From positions 186,001 to 250,000 of the forward strand of contig JAESUZ010003105.1 of NCBI GenBank assembly GCA_017311185.1: a DNA stretch of 64,000 nucleotides. Direction: 5' to 3'. The DNA comes from Proteles cristata cristata (lineage: Eukaryota; Chordata; Mammalia; Carnivora; Hyaenidae). Within the stretch, counting starts at the first letter, position 1; every line of letters begins with the position of its first letter. This document shows positions 11,513 to 22,040 of this stretch, piece after piece. The notes below the pieces were generated by a model. The model was not told where the DNA came from. It saw only the letters and a program-made list of their open reading frames with translations, and made no database searches. Position numbers and translations under genes: made by a program.

Positions 11513-11704
11513 GTCAGCCAGTGGTGTGAAGCAGGAATCTACCTTCTGGCTTCCCAAGCTGTAGACAAGTGCCAGTCACGAGAGGGAGTTGACGTTGCCT
11601 TGAACGACATTGAGGCTTTCCTGGGCACAGCAAAGGAGTACCACTTACTCAGCCACACGGAATTTTACAGCCAGTTCGAGCTGATACTCACCCTTGACGT
11701 AAAG
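11513..11704 (+). CDS. MCF2L2: MCF2L2 exon: spectrin-repeat region, second half
   Basis: Coding exon of 192 nt (64 codons, phase 0/0), the same length as the preceding exon. The peptide begins VSQWCEAGIYLLASQAVDKC and ends ELILTLDVK. The segment W-C-x-x-G-I-Y-L-L-A-S-Q-A-V-D-K-C is a strong signature of the MCF2L/DBS subfamily spectrin-like region. The acceptor is TTTTGAAAAG with a short, weak pyrimidine tract; the donor is AAAG|GTAATG. It follows the exon ending at 9115 and continues in frame into the exon at 18976. No stop or frameshift is seen. Confidence 0.92.
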
Positions 11705-11894
11705 GTAATGTTTCTGGGTTATTTTAATCTTGTGGTTGGAAAGGAAGCATTGGTGGCCTTTTTCCTGTTGCTTGAGAAAGTCTAGGTTGGGGGAACTGAG
11801 CAGGCTCACCAATTCCTGTGTTCTGAGGTGGGCTCTTAGACTCTTGGTCTGTGCTTCCTGGCAAATTAACCCTTCATGGTCTGACCCAAATATC

Positions 11895-12180
11895 ACCCTC
11901 AGTCATTCATTTCTCTACAAATCTCATGAACATCTCTGATATATCATGCACAGTGCTGAGGGAACAGCAATGAGAAGAAATAGACATGGTTCCATCCCTG
12001 ACGGAACTTAATAGGAGAGGCTGACATTAATAAATGTCAAACACAAAACATAAGAATGTGTTACAAGCTAAGGTAAGTGTTCTGGAGGAGGGATTTAGGA
12101 TCCTGCTGGGCATGTGATAGAAGAACTTGACCTGGACTGAGGATACTTGAGCCAAGGCCTGGAGAATGAGTTTTTTGAGT
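11895..12180 (-). repeat. L2 relic, antisense
   Basis: Contains CAGTGCTGAGGGAACAGCAA, TGGTTCCATCCCTGACGGAA and a later GAGCCAAGGCCTGGAGAATG segment. Confidence 0.55.
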
Positions 12181-12744
12181 CACGGACCTCTTTTGAGTCA
12201 TGAAATCTGATTCACATACTTTCAGGACCTGCATACTCAAAGTGATTGAAGCGAGTTTGATTTTAACAAAAATATGGGCAGGATTTAGGGTACCCAATAG
12301 GGATGGCAAAGGTCCCTGGGGCTAGCAAGAAAATGGAAGCAATTACCGCCCATAAACCTAAAGAGCTAAGGGGAACCCAGGAAGCACTATAGCTGTGGCT
12401 ATGAGAGGCAGCTAGTAAGGGTTGTGGCCTTGGGCAGAGGATGCAACCAGTGATGGAGAAATATATATCCCTACTCTCCTCTCTCCCTCTCTTGGATTTC
12501 CTTGTGGTTCTGCCCTTTGACCAAACCAATTAAAAACCCATGGCCAAGTGAGCCTGTCCAACAGAGTCCATACAGGTCAGCTTTTCTGGGACACAGAGCA
12601 GGGTAAAGAAGACATAGTAGGGTGACAAATAGGGAATATGCAGCATATGTAACTTTTATAATTAATTTTATGGAATACCCTAAAGTCTATCTATGAATTC
12701 AGGCTAAGAGCCTTTGCTATAACATGTTGTATACCACACTATAT

Positions 12745-12966
12745 TCTACTTATTTATTTTAATAATTAATTAACTAACTAATTAATTAATTAATTAATTT
12801 TAGAGGAAGAAAGAGAGAGTGAGCGGGGGAGAGGGGAAAAGGGAGAGAGAGAATCTTAAGCAGGCTCCATTCTCAGTGTGGAGCCTGATGCCGGGCTCAA
12901 TCTCATGACCCCAGGATCATGACCAGTGGTGAAATCAAGAGTCAGAACCAACTGAGCCACTCAGAG
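12745..12966 (-). mobile_element. Older CAN-SINE with AATT-rich tail
   Basis: A diverged antisense copy. The tail at 12763-12803 has become an (AATT)n-like tract, and the head remains as CAACTGAGCCACTCAG. Confidence 0.85.
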
Positions 12967-12975
12967 TATCTTTGC

Positions 12976-13183
12976 TTATTTATTTTATTTAAGTTTATTT
13001 ATTTATTTTGAGAGAGAGAGAGAGCGAGACGAGGGGCAGAGAGAGAGGGAGAGCGAGAATCCCAAGCAGGCTCCACACTTTCAGTGTAGTGCTCCATGGG
13101 GGACTTGAACTCATGAACTGCGAGATCATGACCTGAGCCAAAATCAAGTTGGATGCTTAATGGATGGAGCCTCCCAGGAGCCC
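12976..13183 (-). mobile_element. Older CAN-SINE adjacent to the previous copy
   Basis: A second antisense copy only about 10 bp from its neighbour, ending GAGCCTCCCAGGAGCCCC. Confidence 0.88.
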
Positions 13184-13195
13184 CATCTACTTATT

Positions 13196-13315
13196 TATTT
13201 TAAATGTCTGTCTTTCTTATTACACTGGGAGCTCCTGAAGGGCAGGAGCCTCATCCATCTCTGCATTCTTGTGTCTAACCTTTGCCTGGTGTCCAATCCA
13301 TATTTATTGAACAAG
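13196..13315 (+). repeat. L2 3' end, sense
   Basis: Contains ACACTGGGAGCTCCTGAAGG, a GGAGCCTCATCC line and CCATATTTATTGAACAAGTG. Confidence 0.6.
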
Positions 13316-13499
13316 TGGACAGGCAGATGGCTGAGTGGGCAGATGACAGTGGGGGCAGCTCAGTATGGAGTTGTATGTTAATGATGTTCTTTCCCTTAAA
13401 CCTTTTGATGATAAGGTGTGATCTTGGTAAGGGGTAAGGGATGGGTAGGCAGATACCCTCCCTCAGCACAAGGACCCTTCTACTTCCTTGCAGAGGGAA

Positions 13500-13723
13500 C
13501 AAAGGGAAGGCCCTTTGGTGTAGGTTCTACATTGCAGAATTCGTATTGGTAGCTCCAGCTTACATTCCTAAGGCAGAACAGTCTCATCCAGCTACAGCTC
13601 CATTAGCTGCTCAAATAGGTGTATCAGGTCCAGCAGGGAGATTTGTGGCCACAGCTGCTATGCTGCCCAACTTCAGCAACCTTCATGACCGTACCACCTA
13701 CCAGGAAATGAATAAAACTTAAT
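13500..13723 (+). pseudogene. Unidentified coding-like segment, possible retrocopy 3' end
   Basis: An open frame of codon-like composition ends at TAA near 13720, directly followed by AATAAA-like sequence (ATGAATAAAACTTAATAAATC). The peptide includes the segments VAPAYIPKAEQSHPATAP and FVATAAMLPNFSNLHDRTTY. I do not recognise it. A cassette acceptor (CTTCCTTGCAG, exon start 13495 or so) precedes it, but spliced from the upstream MCF2L2 exon it would hit a stop within about ten codons. It could be the truncated end of a processed pseudogene or chance. Confidence 0.3.
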
Positions 13724-13787
13724 AAATCACCTTTGGGAAATAGGTAGAAACACCAAGGAAGGAGAGGATTATAAGAGAAATATTTTT

Positions 13788-14007
13788 TAATTTTTTTTTA
13801 ATGTTTTATTTATTTCTGAGAGAGAGAGAGAGAGAGACAGCATGAGAAGGGGAGGGTCAGAGAGGGAGACACAGAATCTGAAATAGGCTCCAGGCTCTGA
13901 GCTAACTCCCAGCACAGAGCCCGACACAGGGCCCAAACCCATGAACAGTGAGATCATGACCTGAGCTGAAGTTGGCTGCCCAACTGACTCAGCCACCCAG
14001 GTGCCCC
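13788..14007 (-). mobile_element. CAN-SINE
   Basis: Antisense copy ending GCCACCCAGGTGCCCC. Imperfect duplication AAGAGAAATATTTTTT and AAGAAATATATTTTTT. Confidence 0.93.
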
Positions 14008-14429
14008 AAGAAATATATTTTTTAAAAAATCCTGTAGGTCAAATGGATCAAAATACCTCCAAAGCCCATCTTTTCTTCTTTGGGTTTGGAATAAACTTTT
14101 AGGTTGTAAGATTTAAATATCTTGTTGTGTCAAAGAAAGTTTTTTCCACTGAGAAGTAATGACTTTGTTGTCAAAACTGGTACCCTATACATATAGAAGT
14201 ATTCCTAGATATATATATGTAGATATGGTATAGACACATCTATCTTTTTACTTTCACAACTGAGATAGCCTAGAAGCAATGAGATCCCCCAGTGCCAATG
14301 AGCACACCTAGCACTGAGATCTTGGTTTCTAATACCATTCTTCAGTAATGGAGACCTAGGCTCCTTGGAGAAATGGCTGATTCTAGGGCTGGGGCAGAAA
14401 ATACCTAAGATGATCTTACAGCATCTTGT

Positions 14430-15590
14430 AGTGCTGGAATGAACTACTAAAAACAAAACAACAAACCATCGTAATGGGACATAGGCAACAACTGAAAAGA
14501 ACTCATGACCAATGCTAGAACAATTAGAGAAACAAAATAAAGTACTATTGGATTACAACCCAAAGTATAAAGTATATATCCATGAATCCATTCTGATATA
14601 AATAAATGATGGAATAAATAAATAAATGGGGCAGATGAGACTAATCTCCCATGCAGACGAATTCTAATTCTACATGTAGATACTTTGCTGTTGAGGAGGT
14701 AGAATGTAATTTCCCAACCCCTAAATGTGGGCTGTACATAGTGACTTCCTTTCAAAGAGTGCAGTACAGGGAAGGAGAAACAAAAGAGTGACTTTTTTTT
14801 TTCTTAATGTTTTATTTATTTCTAGGAGAGAGAGAGAGACAGCAGGAGCAGGGGAGGGTCAGAGAGAGAGGGAGTCACAGACTGAAACAGGCTCCAGGCT
14901 CTGAGCTGGCAGTCAGCACAGAGCCCGACGCGGGGCTCGAACCCACGAACCGTGAGATCATGACCTAAGCGAAAGTCGGACGCTTAACCGACTAAGCCAC
15001 CCAGGCGCCCCACAAAAGAGTGACTTTACACACAGGACCTCAGCCAGGTGACCAAGGTCAACATTAACAGTGTTGTCATGTAGATATGATGTACCCTTGA
15101 TATGATGTGATGAACATGGTACTTTACTGTCATGGTCTTACCCCCAAAGTCTATAATTCCAGTCTAATCATGAGAAAAACATCAGATAAATCCCAATTGA
15201 GGGACATGCTACAAAATATCTGATCAATATTCCTCAAAATAGTCAAGGTCATCAAAAACCAGGAAAAGCTGAGAAATTGTTACAGCCAATAAGAAGTCAT
15301 GACAACTACATGTAATGTAGTATCCTGGATTGGGGGGAAAGTACATTAGGTAAAACTAAGGAAATCTAACTATAATGTATGGACTTAATTATTATTATTA
15401 TTGTTTTAATAAAAATAACATCAATAATGTTTTATTAATTGTAAGAAATGTAGCATACTAATGCAAACTGTTAATAATATGGAAATTCTCTGTACTATTT
15501 TATATGGGAATTCTCTGTACTGTTTTGTAATTTTTCTGTAAATATAAAACTTCAAAAAAATAAAATTTATTCCTAAAACACTAGTACTCC
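14430..15590 (+). repeat. Old L1 3' end with nested SINE
   Basis: Contains segments typical of old mammalian L1 3' ends: GGGACATGCTACAAAATATC, GTCAAGGTCATCAAAAACCA, GTAGTATCCTGGATTGG and GGAATTCTCTGTACTGTTTT. It ends at an AATAAAATTTATT polyadenylation-like stretch. A young SINE sits inside it at 14796-15011. Confidence 0.7.
14796..15011 (-). mobile_element. CAN-SINE (feline, young subfamily), nested in L1
   Basis: Low divergence, with the TTATTTCTAGGAG tail junction. Perfect duplication ACAAAAGAGTGACTTT at 14780 and 15012. Confidence 0.96.
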
Positions 15591-15846
15591 ATGTCTAAAC
15601 AGTTGAATCTGTTACATTTAGGACATGGTAATTATCAAAACTACATCCACAATTAAACTATTATTCTTGTAGCAGCCACCCTGTCTGTCTAAGGCTGTTC
15701 AAGTGTCTTTCTGCACTACCTCTTAGTGCTGCTGTTTTGATATTTCTCCCTTCTTTTCTTTCATGGCCCAGTCTAGGGAATGAAACAATTGCAGTAATAA
15801 ATAGCAAAATTCAGTTCTTTAAATATTCACTTTATGTGTGTGTGTG

Positions 15847-15900
15847 TGCACCTGGGTGGCTCAGTCATTTTAAGTGTTGGGCTCTTGATTTTAGCTCTGG
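15847..15900 (+). mobile_element. CAN-SINE head fragment
   Basis: Only the tRNA-related head remains (GCACCTGGGTGGCTCAGTCA) before the sequence changes to an L2 relic. A short GT run precedes it. Confidence 0.75.
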
Positions 15901-16375
15901 GAATACAATAATGAAAGTCACAATGCCTATAATGAAGGTGCTGGCAGTTTAGTGGAAGACAAACATGTCCCTAGTAAGTGTGTGTTGGTCCAAGAGCATG
16001 TGGAATGGAAGGGACAGTGGGGCACATAGAGGAGGCAAAGGTCAGCTCAGACTGTGGAGGCCAGGTTGTTTATAGAAGATGCCTAAATTTGGTCTGGAAG
16101 GCTGCATAGGAGTTTTCAAGGGAGACAAAGCAGAGGGAGGAAGAGGAGTTGCAAAGGCAGAGAGGCTGGAAACAAGAGCATTTGGTAACTGCCACAGCTG
16201 GAGTAAGAGGTGAGGTGGAGGTTAGACTGGAGGGAAATCAGGGTCATTTAATGAAGGGCCCAGTGTTCCGTGAGGAGTCTGGACTTTGTCCTGAAGCAGT
16301 GGGCAGCCCCAGCAGGGCTTTTAAACAGGGAAGTTATATGGTATATCCTGGAAAGATCATTCTGGTTGTGGTATG
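15900..16375 (-). repeat. L2 relic, antisense
   Basis: Contains GGTGCTGGCAGTTTAGTGGA, GAGTTGCAAAGGCAGAGAGG, GGAGTCTGGACTTTGTCC and GAAAGATCATTCTGGTTGTG in antisense L2 order. Confidence 0.65.
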
Positions 16376-16917
16376 AAAAATGGATTTGCAAGTAAAAAGA
16401 GGTAAGAGGAATGGAGGAAATGCAGTTGTTAATCTTGCACCAACTCCCCCCTCACATGAGTTTAGGAATTTAGCATCTTGTCTGACCACTTCACCATTTC
16501 CAGGGTTTACCCTGATCTTCAGGAAGAGATGCAAAAGGGCAAAGGTGATTCAAGTCCTGTCTAGTCCAAGTGGCGAGCCACTGGGCTCCAGCATGTGGCG
16601 CTGACCTCACATCAGGGCTGTATACCATACATGAACAAACTGACATTCTTTCAGTCAGATTTCTTGATCTTTATGCAGCAGTTAATACCTATGTCTCAGT
16701 TTTCTCAGGCTTATCATTGGGCTGTCTCAATACCGTCTCTCCAGAAACGCAAACTGACATTGCTATCACCCAAACATAAGGGGATTTGATTTCTTTTGGG
16801 ATCTGGACTCAGTTATGTTGTCAGAATCTCTAGTCCACTGTACAACTGACTTTCCTAAGGCCAGTTGCACATTCTCTGAAGAGACCTTTTAAGCACAGGC
16901 CCCACCTTAATCTAGAT

Positions 16918-17165
16918 CGGGGGTCAGCAAACTACAGCCTGTGGGCCAAAGCTGCTTGTCACTTACTTTTATAAAGTTTTATCAGAGCACAGCCACACTT
17001 ATTCATTTGTGTATATGTAGTATATATTATATAGTATATATTATGTATACTGTATACATATGTAGTATATATTATTTATGGCAGCTTTTATGGTACAACA
17101 TCAGAGGTCAGTAGTAACAGAGACTAGATGCAAAGCCTGAAATATTTACTGTTTGGTCCTTTACT
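16918..17165 (+). repeat. hAT-type DNA transposon relic
   Basis: Starts GGGGGTCAGCAAACTACAGC with CTGTGGGCCAAAGC, then TTTTATCAGAGCACAGCCAC and GCAAAGCCTGAAATATTTAC. This is a known short nonautonomous hAT-like layout; the exact family name is uncertain. An ATATGTAGTATATATT tract has expanded within it. Confidence 0.6.
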
Positions 17166-17179
17166 AGACTTCCAGTCTA

Positions 17180-17470
17180 GACCAGCACTGTTGAATAGAA
17201 ATACAATGCAAGCTATATATGTGACTTAAGATTTTCTAGTAGCCACAGTTAAAAAAGCAAAAGGAAACAAGTGAAATCAATTTTAATAATGTCTTATTTA
17301 ACATATGTTCAAAATATTGTTTCAATATATAATAAATATCAGTTATTAATGAGATATTTTACATTCTTTTTTCATACTAAATCTTCAAAATTCAGTGTGT
17401 ATTTTACACTGAGAGCACAGTTCAATTCAGACCAGCCGCATTTTAGACCCTACAAGGACTGTGACCGGCA
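17180..17470 (+). repeat. Second hAT-type DNA transposon relic
   Basis: Starts CAGCACTGTTGAATAGAAAT and continues AAGATTTTCTAGTAGCCACA, then GAGATATTTTACATTC and CAGTGTGTATTTTACACTGA. It ends near GACCAGCCGCATTTTAGACC. Family name from memory only. Confidence 0.6.
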
Positions 17471-17611
17471 CTAGATCTTAGAGAAGGGGTCAGCCTCGAC
17501 AGGGCTCTGAGGCTGTAGGGCCACAGTTGTTCCATAGTTGATGTGCCAGTACTCCCTCTGGGCTCTTGGTTCTTTCCTTCAGAAGATGGCCCAGCATAAA
17601 AGACAAATGTA

Positions 17612-17813
17612 GGGGTGCCAGGGTGGCTTAGTCGGTTAGGCGTCTGACTTTGGCTCAGGTCATGGTCTTGCGGTTCATGAGTTCAATCCCTGCATCAGTC
17701 TCTGTGCTGACAGCTCAGAGCCTGGAGCCTATTTCAGATTCTGTGTCTCCCTCTCTCTCTGCCGCTCTCCCTCTCGCACTGTATCTCTCTCAAAAATAAA
17801 TAAACATTTTTTA
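17612..17813 (+). mobile_element. CAN-SINE
   Basis: Head GGGGTGCCAGGGTGGCTTAG and tail CAAAAATAAATAAACATTTT. Perfect duplication AAAAGACAAATGTA at 17598 and 17814. Confidence 0.95.
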
Positions 17814-18451
17814 AAAAGACAAATGTACTTTTCCAGTTGCAAAATGTGGCAACCTTCCTGAGTGTGGGCTGAGTCTGTACTTTCAGAATTAGGCACCCTC
17901 AGAGTACCCTGTATGGCTTGTGGTGGTGGAGTTCTTCTAATTCTAGATCCTCTCTTTTGGTGGTTTCAATCATCCAGGAGACAGATGTCATGACAAAGAT
18001 AACCTACTTCCCTTGACCCACCAGAGCTGGAGGGATGTCATGCTGGAAGCAAGGTCAGAAGAAATGTATTTTGCAGAATTTAGACCTTGTTGAAACTTGG
18101 AGACCTCAAAGTCTTCTTTTTTGTACTTTTGAACCTTTGCCTTAGAACATATAGTCAGTTATGGGAATGTCTGTGAGTTTCATCTTTTCCTTGGTATTAT
18201 TTTCAGTTTATTTCTTTACTACTTACAGAGAAGGGGTCATACAGAATAAAATTTAAATGTTTATCCTTGAGTACTTGTGGTTCCCTTGATCCTACCTCAG
18301 GATGTAGCCGACTCTTTCCTCCAGAACGCTTAAGCTCTTTTTTCCATCAGGGATTTTATTCAGGGCATACCTTTTATTTTGAAATCCCCCTGTTTAGTAA
18401 AATGGCCTAATGCCCTTCATTCATAGTCTATGGCATCCTCTTCTATTTTTT

Positions 18452-18648
18452 TCTTTTTTCTTAAAGTGTTTTATTTATTTTTGAGAAAGTGCCAGTGGGG
18501 GAGGGGCAGAGAGAGAAGGGGAGAGAGAATCCCAAGCAGGATCTGTGTGGACAGTAATAAACCCAACATGGGGCCCAAACTCAGAAATCATGAGATCGTG
18601 ATCTGAAGCAAAGTCGGAAACTTAACAGACTAAGCCACCTAGGTGCCC
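18452..18648 (-). mobile_element. CAN-SINE, older
   Basis: Antisense copy ending GCCACCTAGGTGCCCC, flanked by CTCTTCTATT-like duplications. Confidence 0.88.
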
Positions 18649-18689
18649 CTATTCTCTTCTACTATTAATGGACATGGCTTAGTGACCAT

Positions 18690-18790
18690 TTATCTACTCA
18701 ATATATATTTACTGAGCACTACTCTGTGCTAGGCAGTGTTCTAGGCATGGAGATATGGTAGTGAAAAGGATACGATCATTGTCCATCAAA
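18690..18790 (-). repeat. L2 or similar relic, antisense
   Basis: Contains ATTTACTGAGCACTACTCTG and GGCAGTGTTCTAGGCATGGA. Confidence 0.55.
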
Positions 18791-18975
18791 TGAGAGATAC
18801 AGACTCAGCATAATTCTGGTGCAAGGCAAGTTGTGCAATGACTTGCATATGGATGGAAGGGTCACCTGAAGGAGATGGGATTGGGGGAGGAGGGGAAGAC
18901 AAAAGAAAAGGAATGCTTCATGTCCTCGGACTCAGTGCAGAGTGACATGTTCATAATTTGCTTTTGCTCCTGCAG

Positions 18976-19153
18976 GCCAAAGCCCAGGAAGTCCTGCAGA
19001 AGCTGGGTGATGTGCAGGAAATATTTCACAAGAGGCAAATGAGTCTGATGAAACTGGCAGCCAGACAGACTCGCCCAGTGCAACCCGTGGCCCCCCATCC
19101 TGAGTCCTCCCCAAAATGGGTATCACCGAAAACCAGCCAGCCCTCCACCTTGG
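18976..19153 (+). CDS. MCF2L2: MCF2L2 exon: end of spectrin region and proline-rich linker
   Basis: Coding exon of 178 nt, entering in phase 0 and leaving one base into a codon. The acceptor is TTGCTCCTGCAG and the donor TTGG|GTAGGT. The peptide starts AKAQEVLQKLGDVQEIF. It contains the segment LMKLAARQTRPVQPVAPHPE, which is closely conserved with MCF2L and marks the junction between the spectrin repeat and the disordered linker before the DH domain. The last third is rich in Ser, Pro and Thr, consistent with a linker. The split codon is completed by CT at 24031 to give Ala. Confidence 0.92.
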
Positions 19154-19628
19154 GTAGGTTATTTGGGGGAGGAAGCTTTGTGCCTTTATGTTTCATCAAT
19201 GCTCGTGAGGGTTGAGACTGTGGTTGTTTAAGATGCATAATGGTTGTTGTTTTGACAAATATTTACAATAAACTACAGATATGGAATAGTACAGGTTTTG
19301 AAGACTTTATAGAGTTAGGTAAAACTGAGTGCCTGGATACAAGGAGACATTCACAGTCTAGAGGAGGAAGTATATAAATGTGCAAATAACATCAGCATAA
19401 AATAGTCTCCATTAAGGACCTTTAAAATGCTTACAAGATTCTATTAGCAATGGAGTGGTAAAGTTTGGAAAGGCAAAAACAATAGATAAGTCCTTAAACC
19501 AATCCTGCATAGTCTTGATTACTACAGCTTATTAGTAAGCCTTGAGATCAGATAGGATATGTCTTCTAACTTTGTTCTTGTCAAGACTATTTTGGCTCTC
19601 TTAGGTTCTTTTTTATTTCCATATAAGT

Positions 19629-20070
19629 TTTATTTTATTTTATTTTATTTTTTTAGTGTTTATTTTATTTATTTTGAGAGAGAGAGAGAGCAAACAAGGG
19701 CAGGGGCAGAGAGAGAAGGAGAGAGAGGATCCCAAGGCGTCTCTGCACTGTCAGCACAGAGCCTAATGCAGGGCTCAAACTCATGACATAGATCATGACA
19801 TATGACCTGAGCTGAACTCAAGAGTCTGACACTTAGGGGCACCTGGGTGGCTCAGCTGGTTAAGTGTCAGACTTCGGCTCAGGTCATGATCTCACCTTGT
19901 GGGTTCAAGCTCCACATCAGGCTCTGTACTGACAGCTCAGAGCCTGGAGCCTGCTTCAGTGTCGCCCTCTCTCTCTGTCCCACCCCTGCTCATGCTCTGT
20001 CTCTCAAAAATAAATAATGTTAAAAAAAAAAAAAAGTCTGCCACTTAACAGATTGAGCTACCCAGGGGCC
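19629..20070 (-). mobile_element. CAN-SINE split by a second CAN-SINE
   Basis: An older antisense copy (19629-19835 and 20048-20070) interrupted by a plus-strand copy. Outer duplications CATATAAGTTTTAT and CATATAAATTTTAT match the surrounding L1. Confidence 0.9.
19836..20034 (+). mobile_element. CAN-SINE nested within a CAN-SINE
   Basis: Plus-strand element inside the antisense copy. Duplication AGTCTGACACTTA at 19823 and AGTCTGCCACTTA at 20035. Confidence 0.93.
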
Positions 20071-20939
20071 TCCCATATAAATTTTATAATCACTTTCCAA
20101 TTTCTGCTGAGATTATGCTTGAGTTTGCACTGAATTTATAAATCAATTTGGGGGGAACTATTATCTTACCAATATTAAGTCTTCCAATTCATAAATGTGG
20201 TAACTTTCCATTTATGTAGATCTTCTTTAATTTCTCTTCGCAGTATAGTATTTTGTGGTTTTTGTTTTCGGTTTGCTTTTCTAAAAGTTTTAATTTAAAT
20301 TCCAATTAATTAATATACAGCATAATATTAGTTTCAGGTGTACAATATAGTGATTCAACACTTCCATGTAATGCCTAGTACTTATCACAAGTGCACACCT
20401 TAATCTCCATCACTTATTTAACCCCCACCCTTCCACCTCCTCTCCTCTGATAACCATCCATTTGCTCTCTGTGGTTAAGAGTCTGTTTCTTGGTTTGCCT
20501 CCCTCCCTCCCTCTCTTTTCCTTTTGCTCATTTGTTTTGTTTCTTAAATTGCACTTCTGAGTGACATCATATGGTATCTGAAAGTATAGTAATTTTGAGT
20601 GTAGAGGTCTTAGCCATTTCATGTTTTTTCAAAGTGCATAGTAAGTGGAATTTATTGTATATAACTGTCAATATGTAAAACACAGGAGATTTGCAACATT
20701 ATAGCTCCATATGATTCCCTTTGTCCTCTGTGCTATTCTTATCATAAATATTACATCTACATATGCTAAAATTCCCAATATTGTATTGTAATTTTTTTCT
20801 TTTAAACAATCATATATCTTTTAAAGGACTTAAGAGACAAGAAGAAATACATATCTATATATGTATATAGGTATAGACATATAGATATATTCTTCTGTAT
20901 AGTCTTTTATATTTTATGTATATAGTTTTTTACATCTAC

Positions 20940-21175
20940 TCTCTTTTTCAGCCATTTCCAGTGTTTTTTTTTATTCCTTACTGTAGATCTGAATCATTAC
21001 TTTGTGTCATTTCTTTTCAAGCTGAAGAACCTATAGCATTTCTTGTGCAGATCTGCTGGCAACAAATCTTTTTTGTTTCTATTTATCTGAAAAATATGGG
21101 GTCTTCTGGTCATTCTCCATTTAGTATGATTTACAGTCTCCTGTCACATATTCCACTTTTTAGAAGCAAGCCTTG
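20940..21175 (-). repeat. L1-related fragment (candidate)
   Basis: GCTGAAGAACCTATAGCATT, TCTTGTGCAGATCTGCTGG and TTATCTGAAAAATATGGGG resemble old antisense L1. Assignment from memory. Confidence 0.4.
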
Positions 21176-21213
21176 ATAACAATTGGGGGCATTTATTTCT
21201 TGAATTTTCTGTG

Positions 21214-21300
21214 CACACACACACACACACACTCAACACACACATAAATGCACATGCACACTCAATATACTTTTACACACATCCTGCTGACACAAACACT
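21214..21300 (+). repeat. CA-rich simple repeat
   Basis: An uninterrupted CA run at 21214-21232 followed by degenerate CACA-rich sequence to about 21310. Confidence 0.9.
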
Positions 21301-21849
21301 CACACACATGGAGTCATCTTTTGGGATGGCTAGACATAGGACTTGGTTCTCCTTACCTCTCATCTGGGACTCTTTGCCAAAACTAAATTATGCTCACTTC
21401 TATGATTTTTCCTCTGTCATTATTTTAAGGGATATATGTTTGTTATAAGCAACTATTGCAAGAATGATAGCTTGTTTCTTGTTTCTTTCAAACACAAGAT
21501 TTTATAATAGACAGTGGCCTTTCTAGGGTAAACAGATCTTTGCCATGTCTGAATGGGGATCATGTCTGAACCGGGCAACTTGCTCATTCCACAGAACAAT
21601 CCTGCACTTCTGTTTTGCATAGTAACCACTGAGTATGGATTCAAGGAAGTCACTAATAGGATTTTCAGACACATTTGTCTAATTCCTTAGTAACTGAGTC
21701 TGTTCCAAGATAAATCATTATATTTCACAGTATAAGGAATGTGAGGGGGCTGGAATCTCGGCTGTGACTCTTGTTAGTCGGGGGCCTTGGTTACAAGATT
21801 TAACTTGTCTGAAGTTTATAAGGAATGTGAAAAAATTCTTTTGTGGCTG

Positions 21850-22040
21850 TAATAATAGCTAAAATTTACTGTTTACCATGATCTAAGCACTTAGCATATA
21901 TTAACTCATGAAGCCTCATAACAACCCTATACTGTAGGCTTTCTCATTATTCCACACTTTATAGATGAAGAAGGTAAGGCACAGAGGTTACTCTGATGGT
22001 ATGTGTCTTGGACATGGAAGAGCAAGACTTGAATGCCAGC
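21850..22040 (-). repeat. MIR, antisense
   Basis: Order CTAAGCACTTAGCATATATT, GAAGCCTCATAACAACCC, TTATAGATGAAGAAGGTAAG and AGCAAGACTTGAATGCCAGC. Confidence 0.7.

Larger units (their letters stand above)
11705..18975 (+). other. MCF2L2: MCF2L2 intron, repeat-rich
   Basis: This 7.3-kb intron holds L2 relics, two adjacent old SINEs at 12.7-13.2 kb, an unexplained coding-like segment at about 13.5-13.7 kb, further SINEs, an old L1 3' end (14430-15590), another L2 antisense copy and two hAT-like relics near 17 kb. Confidence 0.8.
19530..20600 (-). repeat. Old L1, antisense, carrying nested SINEs
   Basis: Antisense L1 second-ORF sequence is recognisable (TCAATTTGGGGGGAACTATT, AATATTAAGTCTTCCAATTC, AACTTTCCATTTATGTAGAT). 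It is followed by carnivore L1 non-coding sequence (TAGTTTCAGGTGTACAATAT, ATTCAACACTTCCATGTAAT). Two SINEs lie inside. Confidence 0.7.

Noticed and set aside
21214..21310. A CA-rich stretch considered as a possible regulatory or CRISPR-like array.
   Set aside because: It is simple dinucleotide repeat decay without spacers.
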